A DNA stretch of 64,000 bases. It comes from JAJDXW01 sp965243335. GTDB lineage: Bacteria > Pseudomonadota > Gammaproteobacteria > HK1. Position numbers and translations under genes: made by a program. This document shows positions 9,014 through 17,627 of the stretch, one piece after another. Numbering within the stretch: position 1 is the first letter of the stretch; the number at the start of each line of letters is the position of its first letter. Location of the stretch: assembly GCA_965243335.1 (NCBI GenBank), contig OZ251545.1, forward strand, positions 2,976,001-3,040,000. The letters run 5' to 3'. Below the pieces are notes generated by a model. It ran no database searches. It was given only the letters and a program-made list of their open reading frames with translations, and was not told the DNA's origin.

Positions 9014-9583
9014 TCAGGTGGACTTGACCTTGAGCTTCGCGCGCAGGCGCTGGACGTGGTACCGGGCCGCCGGCGCGCGCGGGTGCACTTCGAGCGTCGC
9101 CTCGAACGCCTGGAGCGCGTCGAGGTCGTCGCCCCGCGCGAGGTGGATGAGCCCGAGGCCCGACAGGGCCCCGAAGTGGCGCGGCTCCAGGGCGAGGGTC
9201 CGCTCCACGTCCCGGACCGAGGCGTCCAGCTCGCCCGCGAGGTAGTACGCGGTGGCGCGCTTGTTCCAGCCTTCGGCGAACCCGGGGGCAAGGTCGATGA
9301 CCCGGGCGAACGTCGCGATCGACTCGCGGAGGCGGCCCGAGCCCATCTCCTCGATGCCCGCCGCCATCAGGCGGTCCACGTCCTCCCGGCCGCTCTCGTG
9401 CCAGATCACCCGGATGAAGCGCTCCGCGTACCCGATCCGCTCCGGGCTGGCCGCGCTTCGCAGGACCTCGAACAGGGGGGCGAGGCGGGAATCGGTCTGA
9501 TCCGCGGCGGCGGACGGCGGCAGGGCGAGGAACGCGAGCGCGGCCAGCCACCCGAGGCGCGGCCTCCCGCAGCGTGACTTCAT
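9014..9583 (-). CDS. Exported tetratricopeptide-repeat protein
   Basis: 189 residues from ATG 9583, preceded by a strong GGAGGGGGGAG site. Residues 1-27 form a signal peptide (basic start, hydrophobic core, ending SAAA-DQ). From about residue 75 there are three TPR-like helical pairs, including GWNKRATAYYLAGELD and GLGLIHLARGDDLDAL, which are protein-interaction repeats. A periplasmic scaffold is likely. Such small TPR proteins are common in alpha- and gammaproteobacteria and have no defined partner. The upstream flank is the second interspersed-repeat cluster. Confidence 0.8.
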   Translation of the reverse strand: MKSRCGRPRLGWLAALAFLALPPSAAADQTDSRLAPLFEVLRSAASPERIGYAERFIRVIWHESGREDVDRLMAAGIEEMGSGRLRESIATFARVIDLAPGFAEGWNKRATAYYLAGELDASVRDVERTLALEPRHFGALSGLGLIHLARGDDLDALQAFEATLEVHPRAPAARYHVQRLRAKLKVKST

Positions 9584-9719
9584 GGGCTCCCCCCTCCATC
9601 GACCACGGAGCGCAGCCGCGAGGGTAGGCCGATTCCGGCCCGGACGCCACCCTCCCTCCCCCGCCGCGGAGGCGTGTGCGCTGCAGGGTCCTTCGCCAGG
9701 CACGCCTCGTCGCAGGGCG

Positions 9720-9877
9720 TCCTGGGAACGCGGGCGTCCCGCCCGCAGCAGACCGAAGATCCGGGGGAGAAGCGCCCGTGAACGAAAGTGCGGGCGAGAC
9801 ACAAGCGTTCCCAGGACACATGGATTCCCGCTTTCGCGGGAATGACGAGGATGGGCGGGACACAAGCGTTCCCAGGA
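9720..9877. repeat. Composite interspersed repeat, site 2
   Basis: Same architecture as site 1: TCCTGGGAACGC opens at 9720, GCGTTCCCAGGA closes the first part near 9815, then the exact 25-bp palindromic block running from GGATTCCCGC to GCGGGAATGAC at 9822-9846, then another CCAGGA half ending at 9877. A shared flank (GCCAGGCACGCCTCGTCGCA) precedes it, resembling the flank of site 1. Nothing else is visible in 9584-9998. Confidence 0.88.
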
Positions 9878-9998
9878 CCCGCCCGCGGATCGTGCGCAGC
9901 GCGGGCGCATTCCGCGCCCCGGACGGATGGACACGGCGCCATCGATCGGGGAAACTCGCCTCGGGCATACCCTCCACGTCAACGCAGGAGCAATCGAG

Positions 9999-10973
9999 AT
10001 GCACCGCACACGTTTCATGACCGTCCTCGCCGCGGGCGCCGCGGCCCTGTTCGTCTCCTCGGCCTCCGCGCTCGACAAGATCACGGTGGCCTACTTCCTC
10101 GAGTGGCCGACCGCGAACCAGGTCGCGCAGCTCGACAAGGCCTACGACGAAGCCCTCGGGATCGAGGTGGAATGGCGCGCCTTCGGCAACGGCAACGAGA
10201 TGAGCCAGGCGATGGCCTCGGGCGACGTGCACGTCGCCTACTCCCAGGGGCTGGTGCCCTGGGTGGTCGCCGTCTCCAACGGGCTTCCGCTCAAGCTCGT
10301 CGGGGTGGCGGTGAGCTACGCCGAGGCCGACAACTGCGTGGTGCACGGCGACGCCGGCATCACCCAGGCCAACGCGGCCGAGCTGGAAGGCAAGAAGATC
10401 GCGACCCCCATCGGCAACGTCACCCACTACAAGCTGCTCCGGATGCTCGACCACCTCGGCGTGGACGCCGCGAAGGTGAACATGGTGCAGATGAACGGGG
10501 CGGACGCGGCGGTCGCCCTGACGCGCGGAGACGTGACGGCCGGCTGCGCGTTCGGGGGGCCGCTCCAGCGCATGAAGGAGGTCGGCTCGGTGCTGATGAC
10601 CGCGGCCGAACAGGAGGCGATCGGCATCCGGGTCTTCGACGTGGTCTCCGCCACCGAGGGCTTCGCCAACGACCATCCCGAGCTCCTGCGCAAGTTCATG
10701 GCGGTGACGGACCAGGCCAACGCCGCCTACGCGGCCGATCCGGGCAAGTTCGAGGAGACCATCTCGAAGGCCGCGGGCATGGACCTCGACGCCACCCGGA
10801 ACATGCTCGGCATGTTCTCCTTCCCCTCCGCCGCGGACCAGAAGTCCGAGGCCTGGATGGGCGGGACGGTGCAGGCGTTCACCAAGGAGGTGGCGGACTT
10901 CTTCGTCCAGCAGGGGCAGCTCGACCGGGCGCTCGACAGCTACGACTTCGCGGTCGACGCGAGCTTCCTCTGA
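9999..10973 (+). CDS. Taurine/nitrate-type ABC transporter substrate-binding protein (TauA/NMT1 family)
   Basis: 324 residues from ATG 9999, with GCAGGAG 8 nt upstream; a longer in-frame start at 9927 lacks such a site. The signal peptide ends SASA-LD (about residue 25). The mature chain has the NMT1/TauA pattern: YFLEWPTANQVAQ, FGNGNEM, a central KKIATPIGN hinge, and a late D-HPELLRKFM helix. It captures a small anionic or N/S-containing solute in the periplasm for the downstream ATPase and permease. Family resemblance to TauA does not fix the substrate; no taurine dioxygenase gene is near. A strong hairpin follows the stop. Confidence 0.88.
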   Translation: MHRTRFMTVLAAGAAALFVSSASALDKITVAYFLEWPTANQVAQLDKAYDEALGIEVEWRAFGNGNEMSQAMASGDVHVAYSQGLVPWVVAVSNGLPLKLVGVAVSYAEADNCVVHGDAGITQANAAELEGKKIATPIGNVTHYKLLRMLDHLGVDAAKVNMVQMNGADAAVALTRGDVTAGCAFGGPLQRMKEVGSVLMTAAEQEAIGIRVFDVVSATEGFANDHPELLRKFMAVTDQANAAYAADPGKFEETISKAAGMDLDATRNMLGMFSFPSAADQKSEAWMGGTVQAFTKEVADFFVQQGQLDRALDSYDFAVDASFL

Positions 10974-10988
10974 TCCGGAGCGCTCCGA

Positions 10989-11016
10989 CCGGGCGGCCGC
11001 GCCAGCGGTCGCCCGG
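10989..11016 (+). terminator. Intercistronic hairpin after the binding-protein gene
   Basis: A 12-bp stem (CCGGGCGGCCGC / GCGGTCGCCCGG, one G-T wobble) with a 4-base loop, 15 bp past the stop. There is no T tract, so it may stabilise the upstream mRNA or partially terminate, giving more binding protein than ATPase and permease. Confidence 0.5.
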
Positions 11017-11174
11017 CGGTTCCACGCCGCGGAACCGCACCGTGGACCGGCGAGGAGCCGCCCTGCTCCATGCGGGGCTCCATACGGGCCGGGGCGACGC
11101 CGGGCGGTTCCTACCCTCATCGGAGGGCCGGGGCGCCGGCCCGGCCCCGGCCTTCCGACACGGGCAACCGGCGC

Positions 11175-11209
11175 CCTCTCGAAGCGAGAGGCCCTCTCGT
11201 AGCGAGAGG
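11175..11209 (+). repeat. Two tandem identical small hairpins before the ATPase gene
   Basis: Two 17-bp units, CCTCTCG-AAG-CGAGAGG and CCTCTCG-TAG-CGAGAGG, sit head to tail one base apart, ending 20 bp before the ATPase start. Each folds into a 7-bp stem with a 3-base loop. They could act at the RNA level near the ribosome site or be a dyad operator. Confidence 0.7.
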
Positions 11210-11229
11210 CGAGACTCGAGGAGAAAGCG

Positions 11230-12033
11230 ATGGACGGGCTCGTAATCGACGACGTCTCGATGGTCTTCACCCTGCCGAACGGCAGCCAGGTCCATGCCCT
11301 GCGGAACGTCTCCCTGCACTTGAAGCCGGGGGAGCTGATGTCCGTGCTCGGCCCCTCCGGCTGCGGCAAGACCACCCTCCTCAACATCATCGCGGGGTTC
11401 CTGGCCCCCACCGAGGGGCAGGCCCTGCTCAACCGCAACCGGGTCACCGGGCCGCACCGGGAGCGCGGCATGGTGTTCCAGCAGGGGGCGCTGTTCGAAT
11501 GGATGACGGTCGCCGAGAACGTGAGCTTCGGCCCGCGCATGGGCGGCGCGCCGCGGGGCGAGATCGACGAGAAGGTCCGGTCCCTGCTCGACACCGTGGC
11601 CCTCACGGAGTTCGCCGACAAGCCGGTCTACCAGCTCTCCGGCGGGATGCAGCAGCGGGTGGCGCTCGCCCGCTGCCTCGCGAACGACCCGGACGTGATC
11701 CTGATGGACGAGCCCCTGGGGGCGCTGGACGCCCTCACCCGGGAGAAGATGCAGGGGCTGGTGCTCAAGCTGTGGAAGGAGACCGGGAGGACCATCGTCC
11801 TCATCACCCACTCCGTGGAGGAAGCCCTGTTCCTGGGCGAGCGGCTGGTGGTGATGGCGCCCCGCCCCGGCCGCATCCACAAGGAGTACACCCTTCCCTT
11901 CGCCGACCAGGGGGTCGAGGGGGATGCGCGGGAGATCAAGGTGCAGCCCGACTTCATCTCCACCCGTGAGGAGATCCTCTCCATGATCTGGGAGATGGAG
12001 GAGGAGATCATGAGCGGCGCCGCCGGGAGCTGA
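11230..12033 (+). CDS. Taurine/nitrate-type ABC transporter ATP-binding protein (TauB/SsuB family)
   Basis: 267 residues from ATG 11230. Walker A GPSGCGKTTLL (about residues 42-52), Q-loop VFQQGALFEWMTV, signature LSGGMQQRVALAR and Walker B ILMDEPLGALD are intact, with the switch histidine in LITHSVEEA. This is the typical TauB/SsuB/NrtD layout, energising the permease encoded 10 bp downstream. The C-terminal 40 residues, rich in acidic residues, extend slightly past the core ATPase. Co-transcription with the upstream binding-protein gene is likely, across the 256-bp hairpin-containing spacer. Confidence 0.93.
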   Translation: MDGLVIDDVSMVFTLPNGSQVHALRNVSLHLKPGELMSVLGPSGCGKTTLLNIIAGFLAPTEGQALLNRNRVTGPHRERGMVFQQGALFEWMTVAENVSFGPRMGGAPRGEIDEKVRSLLDTVALTEFADKPVYQLSGGMQQRVALARCLANDPDVILMDEPLGALDALTREKMQGLVLKLWKETGRTIVLITHSVEEALFLGERLVVMAPRPGRIHKEYTLPFADQGVEGDAREIKVQPDFISTREEILSMIWEMEEEIMSGAAGS

Positions 12034-12043
12034 GGAGAAGACA

Positions 12044-12955
12044 GTGGCGAAGCAGGAACGGCAACCGTCCGGGCTGGCCATCTGGTTCGGCATCGCGGAC
12101 AACTCCTTCACCCGGCAGAAGACGGTCAAGTTCGGCGACGCTTCGGCCGTCAATTCGGGCCGCCTGTGGTCGATCGTGACCGTGGTCGCGCTGCTCTTCG
12201 CCTGGTGGGCGGCGACCGTCGGAGGGCTCGTCGACCCCATCTTCTGGCCGCCCCTCGAAGGCAGCCTCTATCCGTGGGACGACCCCAACCGCGCCCGGCC
12301 GGGGGTGGTGGACCGCTTCGTGGGGCTCGTGGTCGAGGGCTACCGCAACGTCTCGCTCTGGGAGCACGTGTGGACCTCCGTGAAGCGCGTGCTGCTCGGG
12401 GTGTTCTTCGGGGCGCTGGTGGGGATCCCCCTCGGGTTCGCGATGGGTCTCAACTCGGTGGCGCGCGGGCTCCTCGACCCGGTCGTGGAGTTCATCCGCC
12501 CGATCCCGCCGCTCGCCCTCATCCCCCTCGTCATCCTGTGGCTCGGCATCGACGAGGTGGCGAAGACCTTCCTCCTGTTCCTCGCCGCCCTCTTCATCAT
12601 GCTCATCGCGGCGCGCGCCGGGGTGAACTCGGTGCGGATCTCGAAGGTCCACGCGGCCTACTCCCTGGGCGCGTCCAAGGCGCAGGTGCTCCGGCACGTC
12701 ATCCTGCCGAACGCGCTGCCGGAGATATTCACCGGCCTTCGGACCTCGATGGGGGTGTGCTGGGGCACCCTCGTCGCCGCCGAGCTGGTGGCCGCGGACC
12801 AGGGGGTCGGCTCGATGATGATGGTGGCGAAGAACTTCCTCCAGACGGAGGTGGTGGTCATCGGGATCATCATCATCGGGGCGATCGGGTTCGCGATCGA
12901 GATGCTGATGCGGGTGCTCGAAGCGTGGCTGATCCCCTGGAAGGGGAAGGGCTGA
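12044..12955 (+). CDS. Taurine/nitrate-type ABC transporter permease (TauC/SsuC family)
   Basis: 303 residues from GTG 12044, 10 bp after the ATPase stop and preceded by GAGGAGAAG. About six hydrophobic segments are visible: one near residues 45-62, then a cluster from about 110 to 290. The EAA loop that docks on the ATPase is recognisable as AAYSLGASKAQVLRHVILPNA in the family form. The insert between the first and second membrane segments (about residues 65-105, WPPLEGSLYPWDD) is longer than in TauC of enterics. It completes a three-gene importer in the inner membrane. Confidence 0.92.
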   Translation: MAKQERQPSGLAIWFGIADNSFTRQKTVKFGDASAVNSGRLWSIVTVVALLFAWWAATVGGLVDPIFWPPLEGSLYPWDDPNRARPGVVDRFVGLVVEGYRNVSLWEHVWTSVKRVLLGVFFGALVGIPLGFAMGLNSVARGLLDPVVEFIRPIPPLALIPLVILWLGIDEVAKTFLLFLAALFIMLIAARAGVNSVRISKVHAAYSLGASKAQVLRHVILPNALPEIFTGLRTSMGVCWGTLVAAELVAADQGVGSMMMVAKNFLQTEVVVIGIIIIGAIGFAIEMLMRVLEAWLIPWKGKG

Positions 12956-12978
12956 CGGCCTACAATCCATCGAACGGC

Positions 12979-13053
12979 GGGCGATTAGCTCAGAGGGAGA
13001 GCACTGTCTTCACACGGCAGGGGTCGGTGGTTCGAATCCACCATCGCCCACCA
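12979..13053 (+). tRNA. tRNA-Val (CAC)
   Basis: Acceptor GGGCGAT pairs with ATCGCCC, followed by A-CCA encoded in the gene. The anticodon stem CTGTC/GGCAG holds loop TTCACAC, giving anticodon CAC (reads GUG). The T loop is TTCGAAT between GGTGG and CCACC. The macrodomain gene starts only 17 bp downstream, so both may share a transcript. Confidence 0.95.
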
Positions 13054-13070
13054 ACACCGCCGGCAGGCAT

Positions 13071-13604
13071 GTGGACACGACGGATCGCATCGAGATCACC
13101 GAGGGCGACGTCACCCGGCTCGAGGTGGACGCGATCGTCAACGCCGCCAACGAGTCGCTCCTCGGCGGCGGCGGGGTGGACGGGGCCATCCACCGGGCGG
13201 CCGGTCCGGGCCTCCTCGAGGAATGCCGCCGGCTCGGCGGGTGTCCGACCGGGGAGGCGCGCATCACCGGGGGGCACGCCCTCCCCGCCCGCTACGTCGT
13301 CCACACCGTCGGGCCGGTGTGGCGGGGCGGTACCCACCGGGAGGACGACCTGCTGGAAAGCTGCTACCGGGAGTCGCTCCGGCTCGCGGCGGAGCACGGC
13401 GCCCTGACCATCGCGTTCCCCGCCATCTCCACCGGGGTCTACGGCTTCCCCATCCCTCGCGCGGCCCGCATCGCGGTCCGGGCGGTGGCGGCGGGGCTCG
13501 CCGAGCACCCGTCCCTCACGCGCGTGGCCCTCTGCTGCTTCGGCGCGGAATCCCGGGCCGCCCACGAACGCGCGCTCGCGGAAGCGTTCGCCCCGCCCGC
13601 CTGA
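13071..13604 (+). CDS. Macrodomain protein, probable O-acetyl-ADP-ribose deacetylase (YmdB type)
   Basis: 177 residues from GTG 13071. The macrodomain ligand motifs are all present: GDVTRLEVDAIVNAANESL (about 11-29), the GGGGVDGAIHRAAG loop, and AFPAISTGVYGFP (phosphate loop). This length and motif set fit the MacroD/YmdB class, which hydrolyses O-acetyl-ADP-ribose or removes ADP-ribose from acidic residues. It starts 17 bp after tRNA-Val, leaving no room for an independent promoter unless it lies inside the tRNA gene. There is no DraG, sirtuin or PARP partner nearby. Confidence 0.92.
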   Translation: MDTTDRIEITEGDVTRLEVDAIVNAANESLLGGGGVDGAIHRAAGPGLLEECRRLGGCPTGEARITGGHALPARYVVHTVGPVWRGGTHREDDLLESCYRESLRLAAEHGALTIAFPAISTGVYGFPIPRAARIAVRAVAAGLAEHPSLTRVALCCFGAESRAAHERALAEAFAPPA

Positions 13605-13733
13605 ACCGGCCGCGCCCCTCCGCGTTCCGGACCCCGATCCCCCTCCGCTGTCCGTCCCCTGCTTTCACCGGCTCCGGCCGCGCCGGAGGGGCGACCGGAG
13701 CTATAATCGGCGGACCCACGTGGAGGGGCTTCC

Positions 13734-15038
13734 ATGCCGAAACGCCAGTCGGCCGGCGCCGGGGGATCGACGCTTCTCGGGATAGAGGAACGCAGGGCGA
13801 GCACGGGGAGCGGGAGCACCGCGCTCGATCGCTGGCTCACGCGCCGCATCCTGGCCGAAGCGGGCCACCCGCCGGTCGCGATCGAGCTGTGGGACGGCGT
13901 CCGTATCGAGCCGCCGACGCCCGCATCCTCGCCCGGCGCCGGGGGGACGACGGACCTCGTGGCCCGGATCGAGATCCGGGACCGGCGCACCCTGTACGGC
14001 CTCCTCGTCAACTCCGACGTCGCGTTCGGGGATGCGTTGAGCGCGGACCGCATCCGGGTCCGCGGCGACCTCGTGGCCCTCCTCGAGACCATCTACCACT
14101 CGACCGACGAGGCGTCTCCCCGCGACTCCTGGAAGCGCCGCTTCAAGGCCTGGCTCAACCGGCCCCGCCGGAACACCCGCGCCGGCTCCCGGTCCAACAT
14201 CCATCACCACTACGACCTCGGCAACGACTTCTACCGCCTCTGGCTCGACGAGGAGATGGTCTACACGTGCGCGTACTTCCCGCATGAGGCCGCGACCCTC
14301 GAGGAGGCGCAGCGGGCCAAGATGGACCACGTCTGCCGCAAGCTCCAGCTCCGGCCCGGTCAGCGGGTGGTGGAGGCGGGGTGCGGCTGGGGCTCGCTCG
14401 CCATCCACATGGCGCGCGGGTACGGCGTGCAGGTGCGGGCGTTCAACATCTCCCGCGAGCAGGTCCGGTTCGCGCGCGAGCGCGCGGCGGCGCTCGGGCT
14501 CGGCGAACGGGTCGAGTTCGTGGAGGACGACTACCGCACCGTCGAGGGGGAGTACGACGCATTCGTCTCGGTCGGGATGCTGGAGCACGTGGGGGTGGAC
14601 AACTACCGCGCCCTGGGGGAGGTGGCCGCCCGCTCCCTGAAGCCGGACGGGCGGGGCCTCATCCACTCCATCGGACGCAACGCCCCGGCCCCCAACAACG
14701 CCTGGATCGAGCGGCGCATCTTCCCGGGAAGCTATCCGCCGAGCCTCGCGGAGATGAGCGTGATCTTCGAGCCCCAGGAGTTCTCGATCCTCGACGTCGA
14801 GAACCTGCGCCCGCACTACGCCCGGACCTGCCGCGCGTGGCTGGACCGTTTCGAGGCCGCCTCGGAGCAGGTGGCCGCGATGTACGACGCGGACTTCGTG
14901 CGCGCGTGGCGGCTCTACCTCTCGGGCTCGGTGGCGGCGTTCACCACCGGCAGCCTCCAGCTCTTCCAGGTGGTGTTCGCGCCGGGGAGGTCGAACGCGG
15001 TGCCGATGACCCGCGAGCACGTGTACCCGAGGCAGTAG
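13734..15038 (+). CDS. cfa: Cyclopropane-fatty-acyl-phospholipid synthase family methyltransferase
   Basis: 434 residues from ATG 13734. It uses S-adenosylmethionine to add a methylene bridge to unsaturated acyl chains of membrane phospholipids. The SAM site VVEAGCGWGSLA lies at about residues 212-223. Residues that bind the catalytic bicarbonate in E. coli Cfa have counterparts: Cys in VYTCAYF, Glu in SVGMLEHVG, His in GLIHSIG. The N-terminal 90 residues form the membrane-docking domain. A geranylgeranyl-reductase-like flavoprotein gene follows 197 bp later on the same strand. Confidence 0.92.
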   Translation: MPKRQSAGAGGSTLLGIEERRASTGSGSTALDRWLTRRILAEAGHPPVAIELWDGVRIEPPTPASSPGAGGTTDLVARIEIRDRRTLYGLLVNSDVAFGDALSADRIRVRGDLVALLETIYHSTDEASPRDSWKRRFKAWLNRPRRNTRAGSRSNIHHHYDLGNDFYRLWLDEEMVYTCAYFPHEAATLEEAQRAKMDHVCRKLQLRPGQRVVEAGCGWGSLAIHMARGYGVQVRAFNISREQVRFARERAAALGLGERVEFVEDDYRTVEGEYDAFVSVGMLEHVGVDNYRALGEVAARSLKPDGRGLIHSIGRNAPAPNNAWIERRIFPGSYPPSLAEMSVIFEPQEFSILDVENLRPHYARTCRAWLDRFEAASEQVAAMYDADFVRAWRLYLSGSVAAFTTGSLQLFQVVFAPGRSNAVPMTREHVYPRQ

Positions 15039-15235
15039 CGGCCGGGGGCGAACCCTCTCCGCCGCCTCCGGAAAGAGCGCGCGCGGGCAAAGGGCGAATG
15101 GGGGGCGGCGCGGCGTGCGTCCGGGCGCCTTCCCCGCGTCCCGGGCGGAGTGCGGGGGCGGGGGACTCCGGCGCTGCGACGACGAGGGGCCGCCCCCGCG
15201 CCCGGCGGGTCGGATCCAACGGGAGGAAGGCGAGC

Positions 15236-16360
15236 TTGGAACGATTCGACGCCATCGTGGTCGGCGGGGGGCCGGCCGGCTCCACCTGCGCCTGGCAGCT
15301 CCGGCGCGCGGGCCTCGACGTCGCGGTCATCGACAAGCGCGACTTCCCCCGCGACAAGGTGTGCGCGGGCTGGGTCACCCCCGCGGTGGTGGAGACCCTC
15401 CGGCTCGACGTCGACGAGTACCGGGCGGGGCGGGTCTTCCAGCCGATCCGCTCGTTCCGGACCGGCAGCATGGCCGGGCGCATGGTCGAGACCCGCTACG
15501 GCGAGGCCGCGAGCTACGGGATCCGCCGCTTCGAGTTCGACCACTACCTCCTCGACCGGAGCGGCGCGAGGCAGCTTACCGGCCATGCCGTCAAGCGGCT
15601 CGAGCGGGCGGGCGGGCGCTGGCGGGTCAACGACCTCGCCGAAGCCCCGGTGCTCGTGGGGGCGGGCGGCCACTTCTGCCCGGTGGCGCGGCGCCTCGGG
15701 GCCAAGGTGGGCTCGACGGAGTCCATCGTCGCCGCCCACGAGGTCGAGTTCGAGATGAGCGACGCCCAGCGGGCGGAGTGCGGGGTGGCGGAGGAGACCC
15801 CCGAGATATTCTTCTGCGAGGACCTCCAGGGCTACGGGTGGGTGTTCCGGAAGGAGAACGTCCTCAACGTGGGGCTCGGGCGCGAGGACAACCGCAACAT
15901 CGCGGACCACGTGCGGAGCTTCTGCGACTGGCTCGCCGCGCGGGGGCGGATCCCGCGCGGCATGCCCTCGAAGTTCAAGGGGCACGCCTACATCCTGCAC
16001 GGGCGTTCGCGCCGGCTCGCCTCCGGCGACGGGATCGTGCTCGCGGGCGACGCGATCGGGCTCGCCTACGACCGGAGCGGCGAAGGGATCCGCCCCGCCG
16101 TCGAGTCCGCGGTCATCGCGGCCGGGCTCATCGTGCGCGCGGGGGGCTCCTTCGACGAGACCACCTTCGCCGGCTACGAGGGCCGGCTCCGGGAACGCTT
16201 CGGCGAGCGCGGAGCCGAGCGCGACCCGCCGGCCTGGGTCCCCGCCGGGCTGCGCCGGGCGGTGGCGACGAAGCTGCTCGGCACGGGCTGGTTCTCGCGC
16301 CGCTTCGTCCTCGACGGCTGGTTCCTCCACCGGCGCCAGCCCCCTCTCGCGGCGAGCTGA
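15236..16360 (+). CDS. FAD-dependent oxidoreductase, geranylgeranyl reductase-like
   Basis: 374 residues. The start is TTG 15236, chosen because GGGAGGAAGG lies 5 nt upstream and the FAD motif DAIVVGGGPAGSTCAWQL begins at residue 5. Later motifs are the PRDKVCAGW substrate-loop (about 37-45), a second FAD motif GIVLAGDAIGLAYDRSGEG near 265-283, and a C-terminal basic helix. The architecture is the GGR / halogenase-like flavoprotein group that reduces or oxidises isoprenoid and lipid double bonds. Adjacency to cfa suggests a membrane-lipid substrate, but this is inference. The stretch 15039-15235 holds no other gene. Confidence 0.8.
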   Translation: MERFDAIVVGGGPAGSTCAWQLRRAGLDVAVIDKRDFPRDKVCAGWVTPAVVETLRLDVDEYRAGRVFQPIRSFRTGSMAGRMVETRYGEAASYGIRRFEFDHYLLDRSGARQLTGHAVKRLERAGGRWRVNDLAEAPVLVGAGGHFCPVARRLGAKVGSTESIVAAHEVEFEMSDAQRAECGVAEETPEIFFCEDLQGYGWVFRKENVLNVGLGREDNRNIADHVRSFCDWLAARGRIPRGMPSKFKGHAYILHGRSRRLASGDGIVLAGDAIGLAYDRSGEGIRPAVESAVIAAGLIVRAGGSFDETTFAGYEGRLRERFGERGAERDPPAWVPAGLRRAVATKLLGTGWFSRRFVLDGWFLHRRQPPLAAS

Positions 16361-16434
16361 CCTTCATCCCGCGCCGTGCGGCCCCGCGCTCGGGCGGCCC
16401 GCAACGACGAAAGCGAGGGCGAGGAGGCATCCCG

Positions 16435-17547
16435 ATGAAGGTCGGCGGCACGCACTACCGCTCGCTCTGGTGGGACGACGGCGCGGGGTCTCTCCGGATC
16501 ATCGACCAGCGCTGGCTTCCCCACGACTTCCGCATCGCGGAGCTCCGCGCCCTCGACGACTGTGCGGCCGCCATCCGGGACATGTGGGTGCGGGGCGCCC
16601 CCCTCATCGGGGCGACCGCTGCCTACGCGGTGGCCCTGCGGATGGCCGAAGACGCCTCGGATGCGGCCTTGGACCTTGCCCGGGGCCTTCTCCTCGCCAC
16701 CCGGCCGACGGCCGTGAACCTGCGCTGGGCGCTCGACCGGTGCCGCGACGCGCTGCGGCTGCTGCCGGCCGGGGCCCGGGCCAGCGCGGCCCTCGCCCTC
16801 GCGCACGAGATCGCCGACGAGGACGTCGAGATCAACCGGCGGATCGGCGAGCACGGCCTCCCCCTCATCCGGGAGATCGCCTCCCGCAAGGCGGCGGGCG
16901 AGCCGGTGCGCCTGCTGACCCACTGCAACGCGGGCTGGCTCGCGACCGTCGACCGGGGGACCGCCACCAGCCCCATGTACCTCGCCCATGACGAGGGGGT
17001 CCCGCTCCACGTGTGGGTCGACGAGACCCGCCCCCGCAACCAGGGGGCGCTTACCTCATGGGAGCTCGGGAGCCACGGTATCCCCCACGCCTACGTCGTG
17101 GACAACGCCGGCGGCCACCTGATGCAGCACGGGCTCGTGGACATGGTGATCGTGGGGACCGACCGCACCACCCGGCGCGGCGACGTCTGCAACAAGATCG
17201 GCACCTACCTGAAGGCGCTCGCGGCGCGCGACAACGAGGTCCCCTTCTACGTGGCCCTCCCCTCGCCCACCATCGACTGGACGGTGGAGGACGGGCTCGC
17301 CGAGATCCCGATCGAGGAGCGCGCCTCCCGCGAAGCCACCCATGTCGGCGGGCGGACGGAGGCAGGCGGGATCGAGCGCGTCCGGGTCGCCCCGGAGGGC
17401 GCCGAGGCGGGAAACCCCGCCTTCGACGTGACCCCGAACCACCTCGTCACCGGCCTCATCACCGAGCGCGGGGTCTGCGACGCGAGCGCCGAAGGCCTCG
17501 CCGCCCTCTTCCCGGAGCGGGCCGCCCCGGCCGGGAAGGCCGCGTAA
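16435..17547 (+). CDS. mtnA: S-methyl-5-thioribose-1-phosphate isomerase
   Basis: 370 residues from ATG 16435 with GAGGAGG upstream. It converts 5-methylthioribose-1-phosphate to methylthioribulose-1-phosphate in methionine salvage. Recognisable features: DMWVRGAPLIGATAAY (about 40-55), catalytic Cys in LLTHCNAGWLAT (about 160-171), and catalytic Asp in GTDRTTRRGDVCNKIGTY (near 240). The usual GADR sequence is GTDR here, but the Asp is kept. The other salvage genes are not in the window, so the pathway is either scattered or truncated. Confidence 0.93.
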   Translation: MKVGGTHYRSLWWDDGAGSLRIIDQRWLPHDFRIAELRALDDCAAAIRDMWVRGAPLIGATAAYAVALRMAEDASDAALDLARGLLLATRPTAVNLRWALDRCRDALRLLPAGARASAALALAHEIADEDVEINRRIGEHGLPLIREIASRKAAGEPVRLLTHCNAGWLATVDRGTATSPMYLAHDEGVPLHVWVDETRPRNQGALTSWELGSHGIPHAYVVDNAGGHLMQHGLVDMVIVGTDRTTRRGDVCNKIGTYLKALAARDNEVPFYVALPSPTIDWTVEDGLAEIPIEERASREATHVGGRTEAGGIERVRVAPEGAEAGNPAFDVTPNHLVTGLITERGVCDASAEGLAALFPERAAPAGKAA

Positions 17548-17627
17548 CGGGCGGCCCCCGCCCATACCTGCCGGGCGCGGCCACCGCCAAGCATCACCGT
17601 CTCCCCCGCCGCTTCGGGGAGAGGGGA

